64,000 nt of DNA from Trogon surrucura (Eukaryota; Chordata; Aves; Trogoniformes; Trogonidae). Position 1 is the first letter of the stretch. Each line of letters opens with the position of its first letter. This document shows, in pieces, positions 40,240 through 53,200 of this stretch. The stretch lies in contig CM036620.1 in NCBI GenBank assembly GCA_020746105.1, positions 24,946,604 to 25,010,603 of the forward strand. Direction: 5' to 3'. The notes below the pieces were generated by a model. The model was not told the origin of the DNA, made no database searches, and saw only the letters and a list, made by a program, of their open reading frames with translations. The translations under genes were made by a program, and so were the position numbers.

Positions 40240-40616
40240 TGAAGAGGGTCCCTTCGGAGAGCCGGCCAAGTTAACGATCATCACACCAATATGGCTACAG
40301 ATCGTCCTCCCTTTATTGCTCCGGACAGCTCAAGATATATCGTTCAGCAGTGTCCCCGCGCCTGCCCCTTAACAGAGTTGGTCAGTTACAGGTTTACACG
40401 CGCCAGCGTTTTATTGGGTAGTGCCATTCCACTATGCAAGCGGCTCTCGCCCCCCCCTTTCTCCCCCTGGCAAGGCTCTTCACAAAACAGATAAAACCTC
40501 CTCCTCCCTGTGTTCCAAGGCAGCTTCAAGGACAGAGCCTCTGTTTAGGCCTAAGCTGGGTTGTCCACGTCCTTAAAGTAATACCGCGCCTCTGCTCCAC
40601 AAGAAATTCCTCTACA
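40240..40616 (-). mobile_element. Solo LTR, ERVK-like, minus strand
   Basis: A 377-bp GC-rich block stands out from its AT-rich surroundings. On the minus strand it starts TGTAGAGG and ends CCTCTTCA, the TG...CA imperfect inverted termini of an LTR. It is flanked by a 6-bp duplication (TATATA), the length usual for ERVK/alpha- and betaretrovirus-like integrases. In this orientation it carries a CCAATAAAA-like promoter core at about 40417-40409 and an AATAAA signal at 40317-40312, then a TG-rich stretch, in the order U3-R-U5. No gag, pol, env, primer-binding site or second LTR is nearby, so it is a solo LTR. The open frames inside are not retroviral genes. Confidence 0.82.
40312..40317 (-). 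promoter_or_regulatory. Putative LTR polyadenylation signal AATAAA
   Basis: TTTATT on the plus strand reads AATAAA on the minus strand, about 70 bases before the LTR 3' end. A T/G-rich run (GGTGTGATGATCG) follows as a plausible downstream element. The position fits the R region of a short LTR. Confidence 0.6.
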
Positions 40617-40622
40617 TATATA
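40617..40622. repeat. Target-site duplication TATATA, right copy
   Basis: It directly follows the terminal CA (on the plus strand) of the LTR and matches 40234-40239, within a longer TA run. Confidence 0.6.
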
Positions 40623-43600
40623 TACATGCACATAACAAGGAGGTGTTCCCGACATTGCATGAAGAGGACAGTTGCAATGTATGAAGCTGTCTTAAGCCTG
40701 TCAATATAGACAAAGATGGCACTAAAACTCAAAGCCTTGAGATTATTTATCCTTTTTTTACAAAGGCTCGCATCTGTATATCTTTCCTTTTCTATTTCTG
40801 TTTTCTACTCCTCAAGTTTGAGTTAACAGAGGTAATATGCTAAGCAACCACTTTCTCTCTCTCAGTTCTCTGTCTCTTAGGTTTCTGAGATTCAGGCTCC
40901 ACCTAATTTGGGATAATTTAAGTTGAACTTCCAGGATGAAATTCCTTTGCTAGGTAAGGGTGGGGATCTCTTCTTTTTTTTCCATGTGAAAACCAAGTAT
41001 TTTGATTGCATTGCAAAATCAACAAAGAAGGCAGCAGGTATAATGTACCGTCACCTGACCTGTACCAAATTTCGTATGTCCATACCATTAGAAATAACCA
41101 GACAATGTGACTGAGAGTTTCTTACCCAATCCCAAACTATCTTGTAGTGGACGAGCAAGTAGTCTTGTCTTCTGTCGTTAGTTGCCATTTGTTACACACT
41201 TATATTTCTGAAATTTCCCTGTTGTTTGCAGCTTTTGTTTTCTTCTGACATCTCTTCCCGCAGACAGGTTTTAGTAACATGGCCTTCACATTTCTCTTGC
41301 TGTGTCTAGTGCCTGTCATAAATCTGAACATGAAGCTCAGGCTCCTAATGATGACTCTGAGCTGCAACTGTTTAATAACAAAAATCTTTATGTGATATTA
41401 GAGCTCTTATAGTGTGGTGCTGGGAATGGCATAGAATAGATGGGAACATTTTCTGTTGGAGATATTCTCAGAACAGGTATCTTGTAAAAAGCAATTGTGT
41501 TATGTGACTCTTCACAATTGTTTTCCAGCCTAAGGACCCGGTATTTACATAACAAAAGCAAGATGGGTCTTTTGGAACCATTAGCTACATTTTTAGTACC
41601 AATAGGTAAGATTTCTGTTACAATTTTAATTTTTTTAAATGGGCATGATGCAAAAAAATATTAGTGCAAATCATTCCTTCTAAGGCTGGCAGTTGATATT
41701 TTGTTAAGCATAAGTTTCTATTTTGCACCATACCTGTAGGAAGCTACTGCATTTTTTCTGCAGATCTGCAGTGTGAGACCTAGTTAACATTACCTTGTAA
41801 AGATCTGCTTCTGCAATGGTTCATGAAACCATGATTCAGTCTTTTATATCTTTGGATTAATTTCTGATTGTCTTCCACAGAGAAGGAAAAATCCCTTCTT
41901 TTTATAGCTCTTACATTTCCTTCTGTGTCATGCTCCTCTCTATTAACACAAAGACTCCTTTTATTTTATATGTCTGTAAGAAGCAGCAGGCTTCTCTCCT
42001 AATCAGTCTTGTCTAGGTTCATAGCTGGAGGGCCTAGGTCGTTAGTAATAAAGGTCATAACTTGATGTTTTCAACACACAGAGACTTTCAGATGATCCCT
42101 CCCTCCCTCATTTAATCTCACAATTACTAGAAACAGGCTCAGTCTCATGTTATTAAAGTTGTTTTATTTTTTTTAAATAATAAACTGGTGAACTCCTGGA
42201 AACAAAACCTCTCTGATTGTCATGGTGTGTGCACAATAGATGTGAAGGTACAGCAGAGCACACAGGCCCTGAAAGCTGAGGCATGGGGGAAGAGAAACAA
42301 GCGCCTGCCATCAGATTCACCGCAGGTTCCTCCAAGGGACTGAATCAAATGCCGAAGGAAAATCCCATGGAGCCCTAAGGCTGCTATGTCATGCCTGCCC
42401 TTATTACCTTACATCTTAGCCTCCTCTGATTCCTAGCATCGTAATTGAAAAGACACTTTGTAGTAAAAAGCTGTGTTCGAATCACTTTGAAAGCCAAGCT
42501 CCTCTGGTATTTTTCCTGGCAAATGTTTTTCTCGAATCTTTGAGCTTATTAAACAAAATGATCTTCTGAAGCTTCTTGGAGTGCGGGAATAACTGCTGAC
42601 CCTGAATAAGGGCAAAAATAAGAAATTCTAAATGCAGTGTTTTGTCCAGGGTTTTAATCAGCCTGGTTTCTGAATGTTAACTTGTCTTTCACATTTTCTT
42701 TCCCCTTCTTATTTCAGCTTCTGTCATCATCCCTTCTATCTCTACAGTTTAAAAAAATGATGTATATTTAGTGAGGATTTTGTTTGGTTTTTGGTTGCAT
42801 GTCTGCTGTTCATATTTTTTTTTAAAAAAAAAATAACAGCTTAGGTGTTTTGTTTGTACAGAGATGGAAATTGGGAAAAACAGAATTCTGTCATTAAAGA
42901 GCTTTCAGATGCCCTCTTCAAAGAGGAAAAGGTATTTATAATAGATCTAGATGAAGCCTCATTCTTCCAATTTTCATTCAGTAAGAGCAAGATGAGAGAA
43001 GAGAATGCAAATTTAGCTCTGTTTGGGTTTTTTTTTATCTTCTTCCCCCTGCTGCTTCTGTTTTGCAGTGCATGGAACAGTGCCTGTCCATAGTTCATTG
43101 GCAAATTGCAGATTCTCTCCTGAAGTGTATGCCATCTGAGGTTTTCCTGAGAGTTATTAAAATACTTTGGAGGAGGGATTTTGGGATGTGGTAAGTGAAA
43201 TGTACTTAACTTCAGCCAAGGGTCAGATTTAAAGGGCAAAAGGTCACCTAAGGCAAGCGCTAATAACTCCTAAAGTCTACATTCATTAAACTTTTGGACA
43301 AATTTTAAATTTATTTTTTCATCTGTGTCACTGCTGGGTATTCTCCAGCTTTTCAAATGATGTCCTTTCCAGAGAGGAAGAAGTTAAAGAGGAATCTTGC
43401 AAAAGCTGATCCCACTCCCTTTTACTTAAGCCACCACTTTCCTCAGTGCTGGACCGTGCCTGCCAGCCCAGAGTAATTTTCTCCTCGGGGTTATTGTGGC
43501 AGACCCCATCCTGCAATTCTACATCCACTCTTATAATACAATTCTTTTAGAAAAATTGTAACTGAACAATGCTCATTGGAACAATAACAACAGGAATTGT

Positions 43601-46600
43601 TGGATGGACATGTGAAAGGAAGACTAACATCTGCTCCAGTGACTTTGAAGAAAATAAATGTTTTGTCAGTATACAGTCTCCTTGATTCTCCCATGGCTAC
43701 CTTTTAAAGTATTGCTTCATAAATTTAGATCTTGGGCATACAAGCAGTTTCTAAAGATCAGTGATAAATCATAAACAGTTACACTTTGAAAGAAACCGTT
43801 ATTTATTAAGAAAAGTAGTGTTTTTCACAATTACTCTGTTATTGCTTAGTACATTTAAAGGCTAGCCTTTAGTAAAGACTTAGTAGTGATGTTTTCCACA
43901 GGTATACTTATGGACCTTGAAAAAGCTTACAAGTGGAAAACCTTGCAGTGCTGTGCTGAGGTAGTTTGGTGTCCTCATTGTGCAGATGGGTCAGCTGTGG
44001 CAGAGAGATAATAAATGGCCTTCTCTGTTTCATATGACAATTCTGTGTGCCAGTTTACAGGTCTTTGCTCATCCCAGATTTCGATATTTCATTTAATTTT
44101 TAACGTGCTAGTTTTATAGACAGGCAAAGTTAAGTGCTCAAGCGTGAGTCTTGGAAAACTCTGTATTAGTCTTGTGGAAAGCACAATGTTATTTTGAAAT
44201 GGTCCGATCCACATAATGTGCAACTATTCTGCACTGACTTGAAGCTAGGGGAACAAAGCAAAGCAAATTAAGCGCTTCTTATGGGGATCATTTTTTTTGC
44301 ATGCCTGAACTTGATATAGGAGATTAACCATTCTTGTTGGGAATTGAAGAGAATATGAATTTTAAGCAGTATATTTCTGAAGACTCTCCAAACCAAAGCA
44401 AGAAGTCAGTTTATTTGTTCCAAAACACAGAGGTGTTCGTTCATCGCAGTGTTACTCTGTTCCTTGGCACATAATTCCATTGAATGGAAGCACATAATGT
44501 AGAATAGCCCCATGGAATACTTTTTTAAAAAATATAATCATTTGTAGAATTAGTATAATTTGAATGATTTCTTATTGGATTATGTTACCAGTTCCTTTTC
44601 TGTGCAATTAGATTTTGTCTTGTTTTATGGAATGCTTTATATACTTGTGTTCTTTAGTATGTAATAAATTTAAAATAAAGTGTTACATTTTGTGGATATT
44701 AAAAACACACTGAATTTTATCATCTGCATGCATCCAACTGCCACCAAGCCAGGCAAGTGAATAGAATATTAATACCGAAGTTGTTTCATAAACAAGAACC
44801 CAACATTTATTTGTAAAGATATTTATAGCAGAACAATTTTAAAACTATGAATTTATACACATTTCCTCCAGGAACAGGAGAATAATAAAAAAACCTGCAT
44901 GTCTTGAAAACAGAGATGTTTCTAATTATACATGATTTGGTAGATACGTTTTTTGAAAAACTTGCTCTTGAAGGTTGTTAGCTCTGATTAAAACCAAATT
45001 GAAAACTGAGATCTGTCAGGAGAAAAATAAATCACTTAGGCAAAGTGTGAGCTGCTGCCCCTAGGTAAATCTGTAGGTGTAATAAAGTGAACTTCAGGAA
45101 AGGAGGCTGAAGACAGAATTGCATGGATTACAAGAGAAAATTTTCCTTTGGCAGGAGCAGCCTCTGTGCAGAGGGTCCAACAAGAAGCCCACCAAGCTGG
45201 GTGCTGGATTCAGTAAAGTGGTAGAAAACTGTGTGATGGGGCAAAATCCTGCACCAGTAGGATGATCAATCTCTAATGTCTTTTTTCCCCAAACTGCTTG
45301 ATGCTTACAGAATGGTAATTAGCTCAAAGGCAAGAGGGAAATTCTAGTAAGAATACCTGGAAATTTTACTATTTAGAGTAATGCAGGAAGCGTTTGCTGG
45401 GGGTGTAAAATTGGCTGCTCAGGCAGAGTTTGTAACAAGCATTAGTGCCTATTAAATCATATAATCATTTACCTCCGGTGGCTTAGGTCACACTGCATCC
45501 TTCCACAAAGAACTAAAAGCCAATTGATGCATGTTAGGCTGATACTGGTGAGAATAGGATGAGGGTGTGTTGGTTTGCCTTTGAAATGCACTGGTTGGTG
45601 TGGCAATACCTCATTAAAACTGGCTGCTGCAGGAGAGTTCCTTGCATTTACTTAGACTCTCTCAGGGTTTCTTCTGATGCAGTTTCTGATTTTTCTCTCT
45701 GAAAAGGACAGCAAATATAACAGATGTGCCTAAATCACATTTAGGTTGCCTAACCCAGTGAGTTGAAAGATACCATTAATGTGTTACTGTTGCATTCATT
45801 TTCATGAGGCTGGTCAGATGCAATCGAAGCTTTAAGATGGAGCTTCTTGACCTAAGTGATACTTGAGGACTTAACCCTGCACCATTCTCCTGGCTGATAA
45901 GTGCTTGTCGGATGCCTATCAGATCAGAAAAACAGGCCAGTGTACACTGTTGTGGTCCATCATCATCATAACCATAATATTACCATGCAGCTTAGCAGGC
46001 ACTGTGATGCAGGCTGTCAGATCATTTGAGGCATCTAATTCCCACTGAAATAAAACAAAAAAAAAAGACCTTTTTTTTCCCAAGCAGAGATGATTCTTTG
46101 TGAAAAGAGTTGGTAGTATACTGGGGTCTTGTAGTATAAAATCTTTCATGATTGCTCATGGCCTTAAAACAAATTTTCACTGGAACTTGCATTTACTCAA
46201 ACTTGGAAACTACTAGTATCATAAAACAAACACCAGGAATTAGAACTGAAATAATCGTGTAAACCAGCTGGACTTTTGTGTAGGATGTGATCCAGAACTC
46301 CCTGTGTACATTGATAGGCTTTGATTTACATCTGTTACCAGGGGAGGAACAAATATAAAAATGTTTTTCTCCTTCTTTTTCTGCTCTCTCCCTGCACTTA
46401 AAGTTTCTTGCTTATTAGGTTATTGATCTACCACATGACTGTTCTACCATTAACAAGCGCTGGCTCACTTCGGAGCTAATGAGCAGGGAGGACTTGGAGA
46501 AGTGAAACAACGAAGATCATGTTAATGAAATCCATCTCCAGAGCTCTTAGAGACTTCAGCTAGAATGTGAATAAATTGGGGCTCGGGACTCTGGGGTGTG

Positions 46601-47460
46601 AGAAACTGTAAAAATGTAATATTCCTGGTTTCTTTGTGAGGTACCATTGCTCTGTTTGAATACACAGGTTGGGAAACATTATTCTGTTGTGATGACAATA
46701 GGGAACAGCCTATGTAATTTATAAGAAAATATTATTGTGACTATCTTGTTTTATTTTTTCCTTCTAAACCATGTGTGCTTTTGTCAGACTTCCAGCAAAT
46801 GTTGGGAAGTACTAATTATCACTCCATCTTTAGTATTGTAGGTGGTGGAGATTTTTTTTTTATTTCCTTTTTAAATTCCTCCAGACTGAAACAGGGAAGA
46901 ATATGGAGTTGTGAAATAAACCTAAGATGACGCTTAGATTCTAATTTAGGTTGATAAAGAGGAGGAAAAGAGCAGTGCATTTTTAAAAATACCTATTTAT
47001 ACTTATTTACATGAAATTTGTATTATATTGAATTTATATCAAAATAATTCTCTACAAGTTGTGCCATTTGAATAGTAGGTGACCGATATCCTGCAGAATA
47101 CATCCTCTGTCGAAATAACTTTATAAATTACTGGTGTCTGCCATCTGAGGACAGATAATTAAAGCCCACATTTAATTGTGAAAACTGAATGTCTGCAAAT
47201 GAAGCAAACGTAATCTAAGTCCTAGGTCATCAAAATTTCAGTTCGTTATCCCTGGACTGTTTTTGTTTTGCTATTACAAAATCCAGATAACAGATAAAAT
47301 TTTTTAAAAGTCTGTGAATAAAAGACCAAAACTTTTAGGTCCACTTTTAAGCCTCTGAATCTCTTGAAGCTATGTGGGGCATAGAGGGGAGGAAGTTGGG
47401 TATATTGATAAGGACAACTTATGGGCTCAAGTGTCACAGCTGATGGCAGCTGAGCAGAGT
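40623..47460. other. AT-rich unique interval, no gene seen
   Basis: Features seen are a T9A10 tract at 42815-42833 and scattered A/T runs. Open frames up to 132 codons (42841-43239 minus) lack recognised domains. A block around 46400-46560 is complex and repeat-free and might be a conserved non-coding element, but this cannot be judged without alignments. Confidence 0.45.
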
Positions 47461-48065
47461 TTCATAGAACCATTCAGGTCACAAAAGACCCTTGGGATCA
47501 TCAAGTCCAACCATTAACCCTACTTTTCAAAGTTCAAGCCTAAACCATATCCCCCAATACCACATCTAAATGACCTTTAAACACATTCAAGAGTAGTGAC
47601 TCAACCACCTCCCTGGGCAGGCTATTCCAATGTCTGACTACACTTTCTGTGAAAATTTTTTCCTAATGTCCAGGCTAAACCTACCCTGTTGCAGTTCGAA
47701 TCCATTCCCTCTTGTTTAACCGCTAATAACGTGTGAGAAGTACCAACCTCTCTACAACATCCTTTTAGGTAGCTGCAGAGAATGATGAGGTCTCCCCTTA
47801 GCCTCCTCTTCTTCAAACTAACCAGCTTCAGATCCTTCAGTTGCTCTTCGTAAGATTTATTCTCCAGACCCTTCAGCTTCATTGCCCTCCTCTGCACTCG
47901 CTCCAGCACCTCGATATCTCTCTTCTATCGAGGTGCCCAAAACTGAACACAATACTCAAGATGCGGCCTCACCAGTGCCGAGTACAGGGGGACAATCACC
48001 TCCCGACTCCTGCTGGTCACACTATTTCTAATACAAACCAGAATGCCATTGGCTTTTTGGTGGAT
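47461..48065 (-). mobile_element. CR1 LINE fragment, minus strand
   Basis: It begins TTTCATAGAACCATTCAGGTC (reverse of a CR1 3' end) and continues through GATCATCAAGTCCAACCATTAACCCT, CTCCCTGGGCAGGCTATTCCA, CTTAGCCTCCTCTTCTTCAA and CCAGAATGCCATTGGCTTTTTGG. The complement encodes ORF2 C-terminal pieces in two broken frames (47622-47909 and part of 47925-48278), including [20 protein letters not shown] and [14 protein letters not shown]-like [14 protein letters not shown]. Frameshifts and substitutions show it is dead. It is closer in type to the 4385 copy than to the 31730 copy. Confidence 0.92.
47622..48063 (-). pseudogene. Remnant of CR1 ORF2 C-terminal domain
   Basis: The domain reads in two frames split near 47910-47925. 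The upstream part holds [39 protein letters not shown]; the downstream part holds [26 protein letters not shown]-type sequence. No reverse transcriptase catalytic motif is included. The upstream frame runs beyond the element to 48278, but that extension is unrelated flanking DNA. Confidence 0.82.
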
Positions 48066-50014
48066 CACAGTTCGAGACATGAGTGCATACCAGAATATTT
48101 GGGCTGTACAGGTCAAATTGTCACTGTTGCACCTATTACTTACTATTGCACACCTCAGTACTCTGGTAAATGATTGTGTGCAGATGTAACCTGAGAATAC
48201 ATTGGTTAAAAAGCAGGATCTTAACACAGAGAAGCTATCGCCAACAGGCCTTTTGAAAACATTTGATTTATGCAACATATAATTTTCACATTTATTGCAG
48301 CTTTGTTGTTTGTATGTTGATATATGAAGCCATGATGTGCTTGATGGCCAAGCTAGTAGTACTCTAACAGCTTTCTCTTAGGACCAAGGCTATCTGGCCA
48401 GTTAGGACTGAAAATAACAGAAGTGATCTAAATTTAATTACAGCTTCAAAATCCTGGTACTCCAGTAAAATGCCATTCTCTCTCCTATGTGCTGGCTCTC
48501 AATTTTAAATAAATAAATATATAAAACATTTGCTGGCAGGAGGTGGAAGCCAACTCTGTGTTAGAGATATAATTTGGCAAATCGAAACAACGTGTTTCTT
48601 GAAAATTCAACAAGTAACAGATGCATTCAAACCCAGTAGATTTTGTAGCTGTTTTTTCTGTCTCCCATGTTTTTTCTGCTTACAGGACTTAGAGCTAGAT
48701 ATAGTGAAATTAAGTTTCCTTGTAGGTTTGAGACTATGCTGTGGTTGCTCACTATCTCAGTAGCCACCAACCCAAGGTTTCTACTCTAATCAGGTGAAAC
48801 ATGAACTTTCTTCTGGTCTATTTATCATTTCCAAGTTATCTCTCCTGCGCTATTAAAGGTTTGCTTCCAGTACATCTAACTAAAGACAGTAACATAGTAA
48901 CAGTAACAGAGTTTTCCAAAGATATTTTGGAGCAGGTGTAAAAAGGCAGTGCACACAGTCATCAGGTTCAAGAACTGTATTTGAAATCAATGAAAAATAA
49001 TAACTTCAAATGAGGTTTTATCCACAATGAATTTCTGGAAGAATCATAAATCTATTTGCTTGTATTCAGACTACAATAAGAATCTGGTATTAATGTTCAG
49101 CCCAGGCTTCAGTAGGGGAAGAGGTTAGCATGGACCATACCATACTAAATGGCATTTCTTTAAAAAAATCAGATTTTCTGAAATGGGACCTGGGCTTGGT
49201 AAAATTCAAATTACTGTATCAGAATGACATCAATTAGAAATGCAGTCACGAGCCATACTGTGTTTGTCTTTTTTTTAATTATTATTATTTTTGGCAGAGA
49301 GAGGGAAGCAGAGGGAAGAAAGGAGCTGTTTGTTAGTTTATTCAATCAAGCAGTTTGAGTGGTTTCAGGAGAGTTTTGAAAGGCAGCCAGCACTTTATGA
49401 ATTATTATTATTATTATTCTAATGTTAGTTACTTCTGAAGTGTATGTTATCACATTTCTGTTATACAATATGTACACTGTTTTGTTTCAGATCACAACAG
49501 TGCACTACTTGAGAATGTAATCTTTTGGGGGATGTTTTTGCTTTGAGAGTAAAGCTGCATATGGCTACAATATTTATTTCATACCATAAGTGTTTGTCTC
49601 TGCAAAATGGCTTTCCATACTAAAATATCAGATTCGACCTTCTGTGTTTATGCCATAAACAAAACAAGCCTGACATAGGAAGCAGTCAAACCCAAGACAC
49701 CCAAGTGTATTTTAACTTATGGTGGGAGTAGTTTTGCATATTCTGTAACAGGAATTATTTCTGATTTCAGTGGTGTAAAAAAAGACAGAAGAACAGGAAG
49801 CCATTCTAGGATGTTGAGGCAGACCAGGACAGACTTTTTGAATGCAACCATCTTGGCTTAGCCTACCTATAGAAATGGATGGTAACTCCAGGGGTTCACA
49901 CATCAGTCCTATCAAGCCGCGTTGTCATGAGGGCTGTGAGTGCCATGGAGGAGAGAACCAGAAATGGTAGAAAGACATTTGAAAGCAATAGAGGGAAAGA
50001 AAGGAAACTAAATC
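48066..50014. other. AT-rich unique interval, no gene seen
   Basis: There is a (ATT)n tract at 49401-49418 and T-rich sequence near 49270-49292. No open frame over 80 codons has recognisable content. Confidence 0.5.
49401..49418. repeat. (ATT)6 microsatellite
   Basis: Six uninterrupted ATT units. Confidence 0.9.
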
Positions 50015-50033
50015 AAAAAAAAAAAAAAAAAAA
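50015..50033. repeat. 19-bp A-run next to CR1 3' end
   Basis: A pure run of 19 A, then GAAAAGAG, then the reversed CR1 3' tail. CR1 elements do not normally carry poly-A tails, so this is probably the pre-existing target site. Confidence 0.85.
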
Positions 50034-50040
50034 GAAAAGA

Positions 50041-50254
50041 GAATCACAGAATCACAGAATGTTAGAGGTTGGAAGGGACCTCAAAGATCATCTAGTCCAA
50101 CCCCCCTGCCAGAGCAGGACCACCTACAGCAGAGTGCACAGGAACGCGTCCAGGCGTGTTTTGAATGTCTCCTCTTCTCCAAGCTAAAGAGACCCAGCTC
50201 CTTCAGCCTTTCCTCATAAGGGAGATGCTCCACTCCCTTGATCATCTTTGTGGC
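50041..50254 (-). mobile_element. CR1 3' end with internal deletion, minus strand
   Basis: It starts with reversed CR1 tail units (AATCACAG twice), then GTTGGAAGGGACCTCAAAG, and CGCGTCCAGGCG, nearly identical to 31730-31853. At 50170/50171 it jumps from TTGAATGTCT to CCTCTTCTCC, skipping about 226 bp present in the 31730 copy (31855-32080). The skipped ends share CTC. It then runs to CATCTTTGTGGC and stops at 50254. It belongs to the same young subfamily as the 31730 element. Confidence 0.93.
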
Positions 50255-53200
50255 ATTATTTGGAATGTCTACTCATTTTACATAATGTCTAGTAGGGACT
50301 ATCTATGAAAAATATTTAGCAAAAATCATGATATTCAGTGAATCCAATGATGGGTAAAGTAGCCGATCTATAGAGTTCTGCTCCTAAATGTTATAGTAAC
50401 TTGCATTAGTCAAATAGCTAGATGAATTGGGAAAAAGTACAGATGATAGGAGAATTTGAAGGAAAAAAGTCAAGTTTAATGCCAGGGTGTAGTGTACTTC
50501 ATGTTAAATGTTTGTAAAGATATGAAATGCATGACACTTCACAACTGAATAACGTAAGAGAGAGAAAGTATTGAGATAGCAGACATTTCAGAGTCATAAA
50601 TATGACTAAGATACGCTTAAAGTACCTTTCCCAAGATTCGTCTGCTTTTTTTTTTTTTTGAAAAAAAATGTTTTTTCTTTTGAAGAGGCAGAAATATTCA
50701 GGAAAAAAGTTTCATTTTCTTCCAGAATATAGCTTTACAAATAGAAAAAAGTTGATCTTCTTTCTAGGAGGTTTTCCCCCTCTCCTATTTGAATATCAAA
50801 CTGAAAGGGAGTAGGAAAAAGGGGAGTAGGAAAAATAATTAAAAAATACAAAAGCAGTGGAAAAGTTTTGTTTCTCAAAATCTTACAGCAAAAAAATATG
50901 AGTGAAATTAAGTTCATTTTGGTTTCATATTCAATCTAGTTTGTGCAGTCCTTTCATTATTTTCAGCATACTTGTCTATGAAAAATAAATCATAGAAAAT
51001 TTTTCTTTTACTAGATACGGTATGCCTGTCACGAAGTATGAAGTAATGTCTTTGAAGGAAAAAGTGGAAATAAAGAACAATCATATCATTAATTACCTGT
51101 GTACACAGTAACAAAAAGAATCTCTGAAGTTAGGAAGACCAAGAGACATATAGGTGTAGATATGTAGATATATTTGCATTTATGGTAATGAGAAGTAATA
51201 GATTTTAGATGTTAAGCATCAGGCTATGCTTCTGTATTCAGTTACGTTTTCCAACTGCTTAAAGGAATCATAATTTATTTCAGCAGTGGTAGTGCATAAA
51301 AGTGTGTGAGTCATGGATCATGGTCAGACTGTGCTGGGTGAGATACAGGCAAAAATTAAAAAAAGATGACTTGAGCAGCTTTCTCAGATTTTTTAATTAT
51401 TTATACACATTGGTGTTTTTCTTAGAGAGTCAGAAGTGCAGTAATTTCTAGGAGCAGTTTGCTAGAAACAAAGCCATGTGGGCAGATTGCTGAGTCTTTG
51501 TAGCCTTTGAATTGTACCGAACTATGCACAGGTGGAATCTGGCTTTTGCAGTTAGGACTAAAAGTACCTAGTCTGAGTAATACAGGGATTATCATTAATC
51601 TACTTATGAATGAATAGTTGGAGGTGCTTGTAGCATTGCAAAGGGAGAATTGTTTTGCAGGACAGCAAAACTGAAGACCTCGAAGGAAATAGGCTAGCAC
51701 TCTGAATTTATATTAGGATGCAAATCTATTTTTAAACATTCTGAACTGTGAAGCTCAGAGAAGCAGTGAGAGCAGTAACATTAAGTACCTGAAGATGCTG
51801 TAATGACAGGAGGGGCTGAAGTGACTGCACAGTCTCTAAACAGCAAAGCTATAGTCTAGTTTATCAGTGCCCTCGGTGCTTTTCTTTCAGTCAGCATCAC
51901 AAGGAGTTTCTCCCAATGTAAGGGCTGGTTCCAGAGCTAAAAAGCAAGGGGGTCAACAGACAACCTCACTGTTTTCCTAAATGGGAAAAGAGAAAAAGGT
52001 GCAGTAGCAGCAATCACTGGAAAATTAGCAGGAAAGCTTTGCCAATGCTGGCTGATCTGTAAACTGTTTAGAGAAGTTGATAAAAATGGAGTAAGATGTG
52101 GAAGGGATTTAAGTATTCATAATGACAACAGCTTTTCCAGAGAGAGAATGCAGCACAAAACCTCTGGTTTTAGATGATAACAAGAATAAAGGTTAGCAGC
52201 TGTACAGAGGCAGGCCTATACAGGGTTTGCCACCACGGAGAGAGTGACCCAACATAACCTGTGGGAGAACAAGCTGCTTCATGTACCTTGTCTACCCACA
52301 ACTGCATGGCAGCTCAGAGGGAATAGCAGCTGCTATTGCTGCAACTGTGCTGTTACTCAAAGTTATCTGGCTTGTCACTGATACCTGTACTCACACCATT
52401 CTCATAGAAGGCTGAGAAAATCTTCACCTGTCGTTCAAGTTGATTCTTCTCCCAATAGTGCTAAATAATTACAGACATCTCTAAATGACTGATATGCCAG
52501 GAGATATCGGTACAAGTGGGTTTTCTACTGTCTACTTGGGCTCTGTAGGGTGCCTGATCCCCTCAAACCTGCCCTCCTCCTGTTTGAAGAGCCGGTTTGA
52601 AACCTGTTCTCCTCTGGTTTTGCTCAGTTTGACGTGAGTGGGCTCAGTTTGCAGAGCTGTCCCTGTTTCACCTGGTGGGCTCTTTTCTGTACTCACAAGT
52701 TTATAGCAGACCTATCACCCCCAATGAAGCATCTTTTTCCTTGAATCTTCAGAAGATTCCCTGTCCTCCTCCCCCACTATGTGATGAAAGGCCAAAGAAA
52801 GAGAGGAGTCCCTGTGTTTGGTAGTAAAGCACATGTTAGATGCTTCTCATTATTCCTTTCAGAAGGAGTTCAAGGACTGAGGATTGCAAAGTCTGATAGG
52901 TAACGGTATGAACACAGATGACAGGCAAGGAGAAAGCATCAGTTACAAAGGGCTGTGAGGTTTTTCATAATGTTTGTCACTAAATGTAAGAAGCTTCATA
53001 TTATTTATTAGCTTCCCTCCTCCCCCTTTTTTTTTTTTCTCTCCTTCTGAAGGAAAAAAAACAACCCTGTGATCTGATAATTTTAAGAAGCTGTTCCTTT
53101 TGGAAAGAATGCTAATAACTCCCATGGGCCGCATTTTTATAGCAAGGGAGTCACGCGTGCTAGGTGAAAGCCTGACCCTAAATAAAGGGTTACTTTATTT

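Noticed and set aside
42815-42833. T9A10 tract
   Set aside because: Homopolymer juxtaposition with no other structure; no reason to assign a function.
47690-47705. GTTCGAATCC, a tRNA B-box-like motif
   Set aside because: It lies inside a CR1 copy and no A-box or cloverleaf can be drawn around it.
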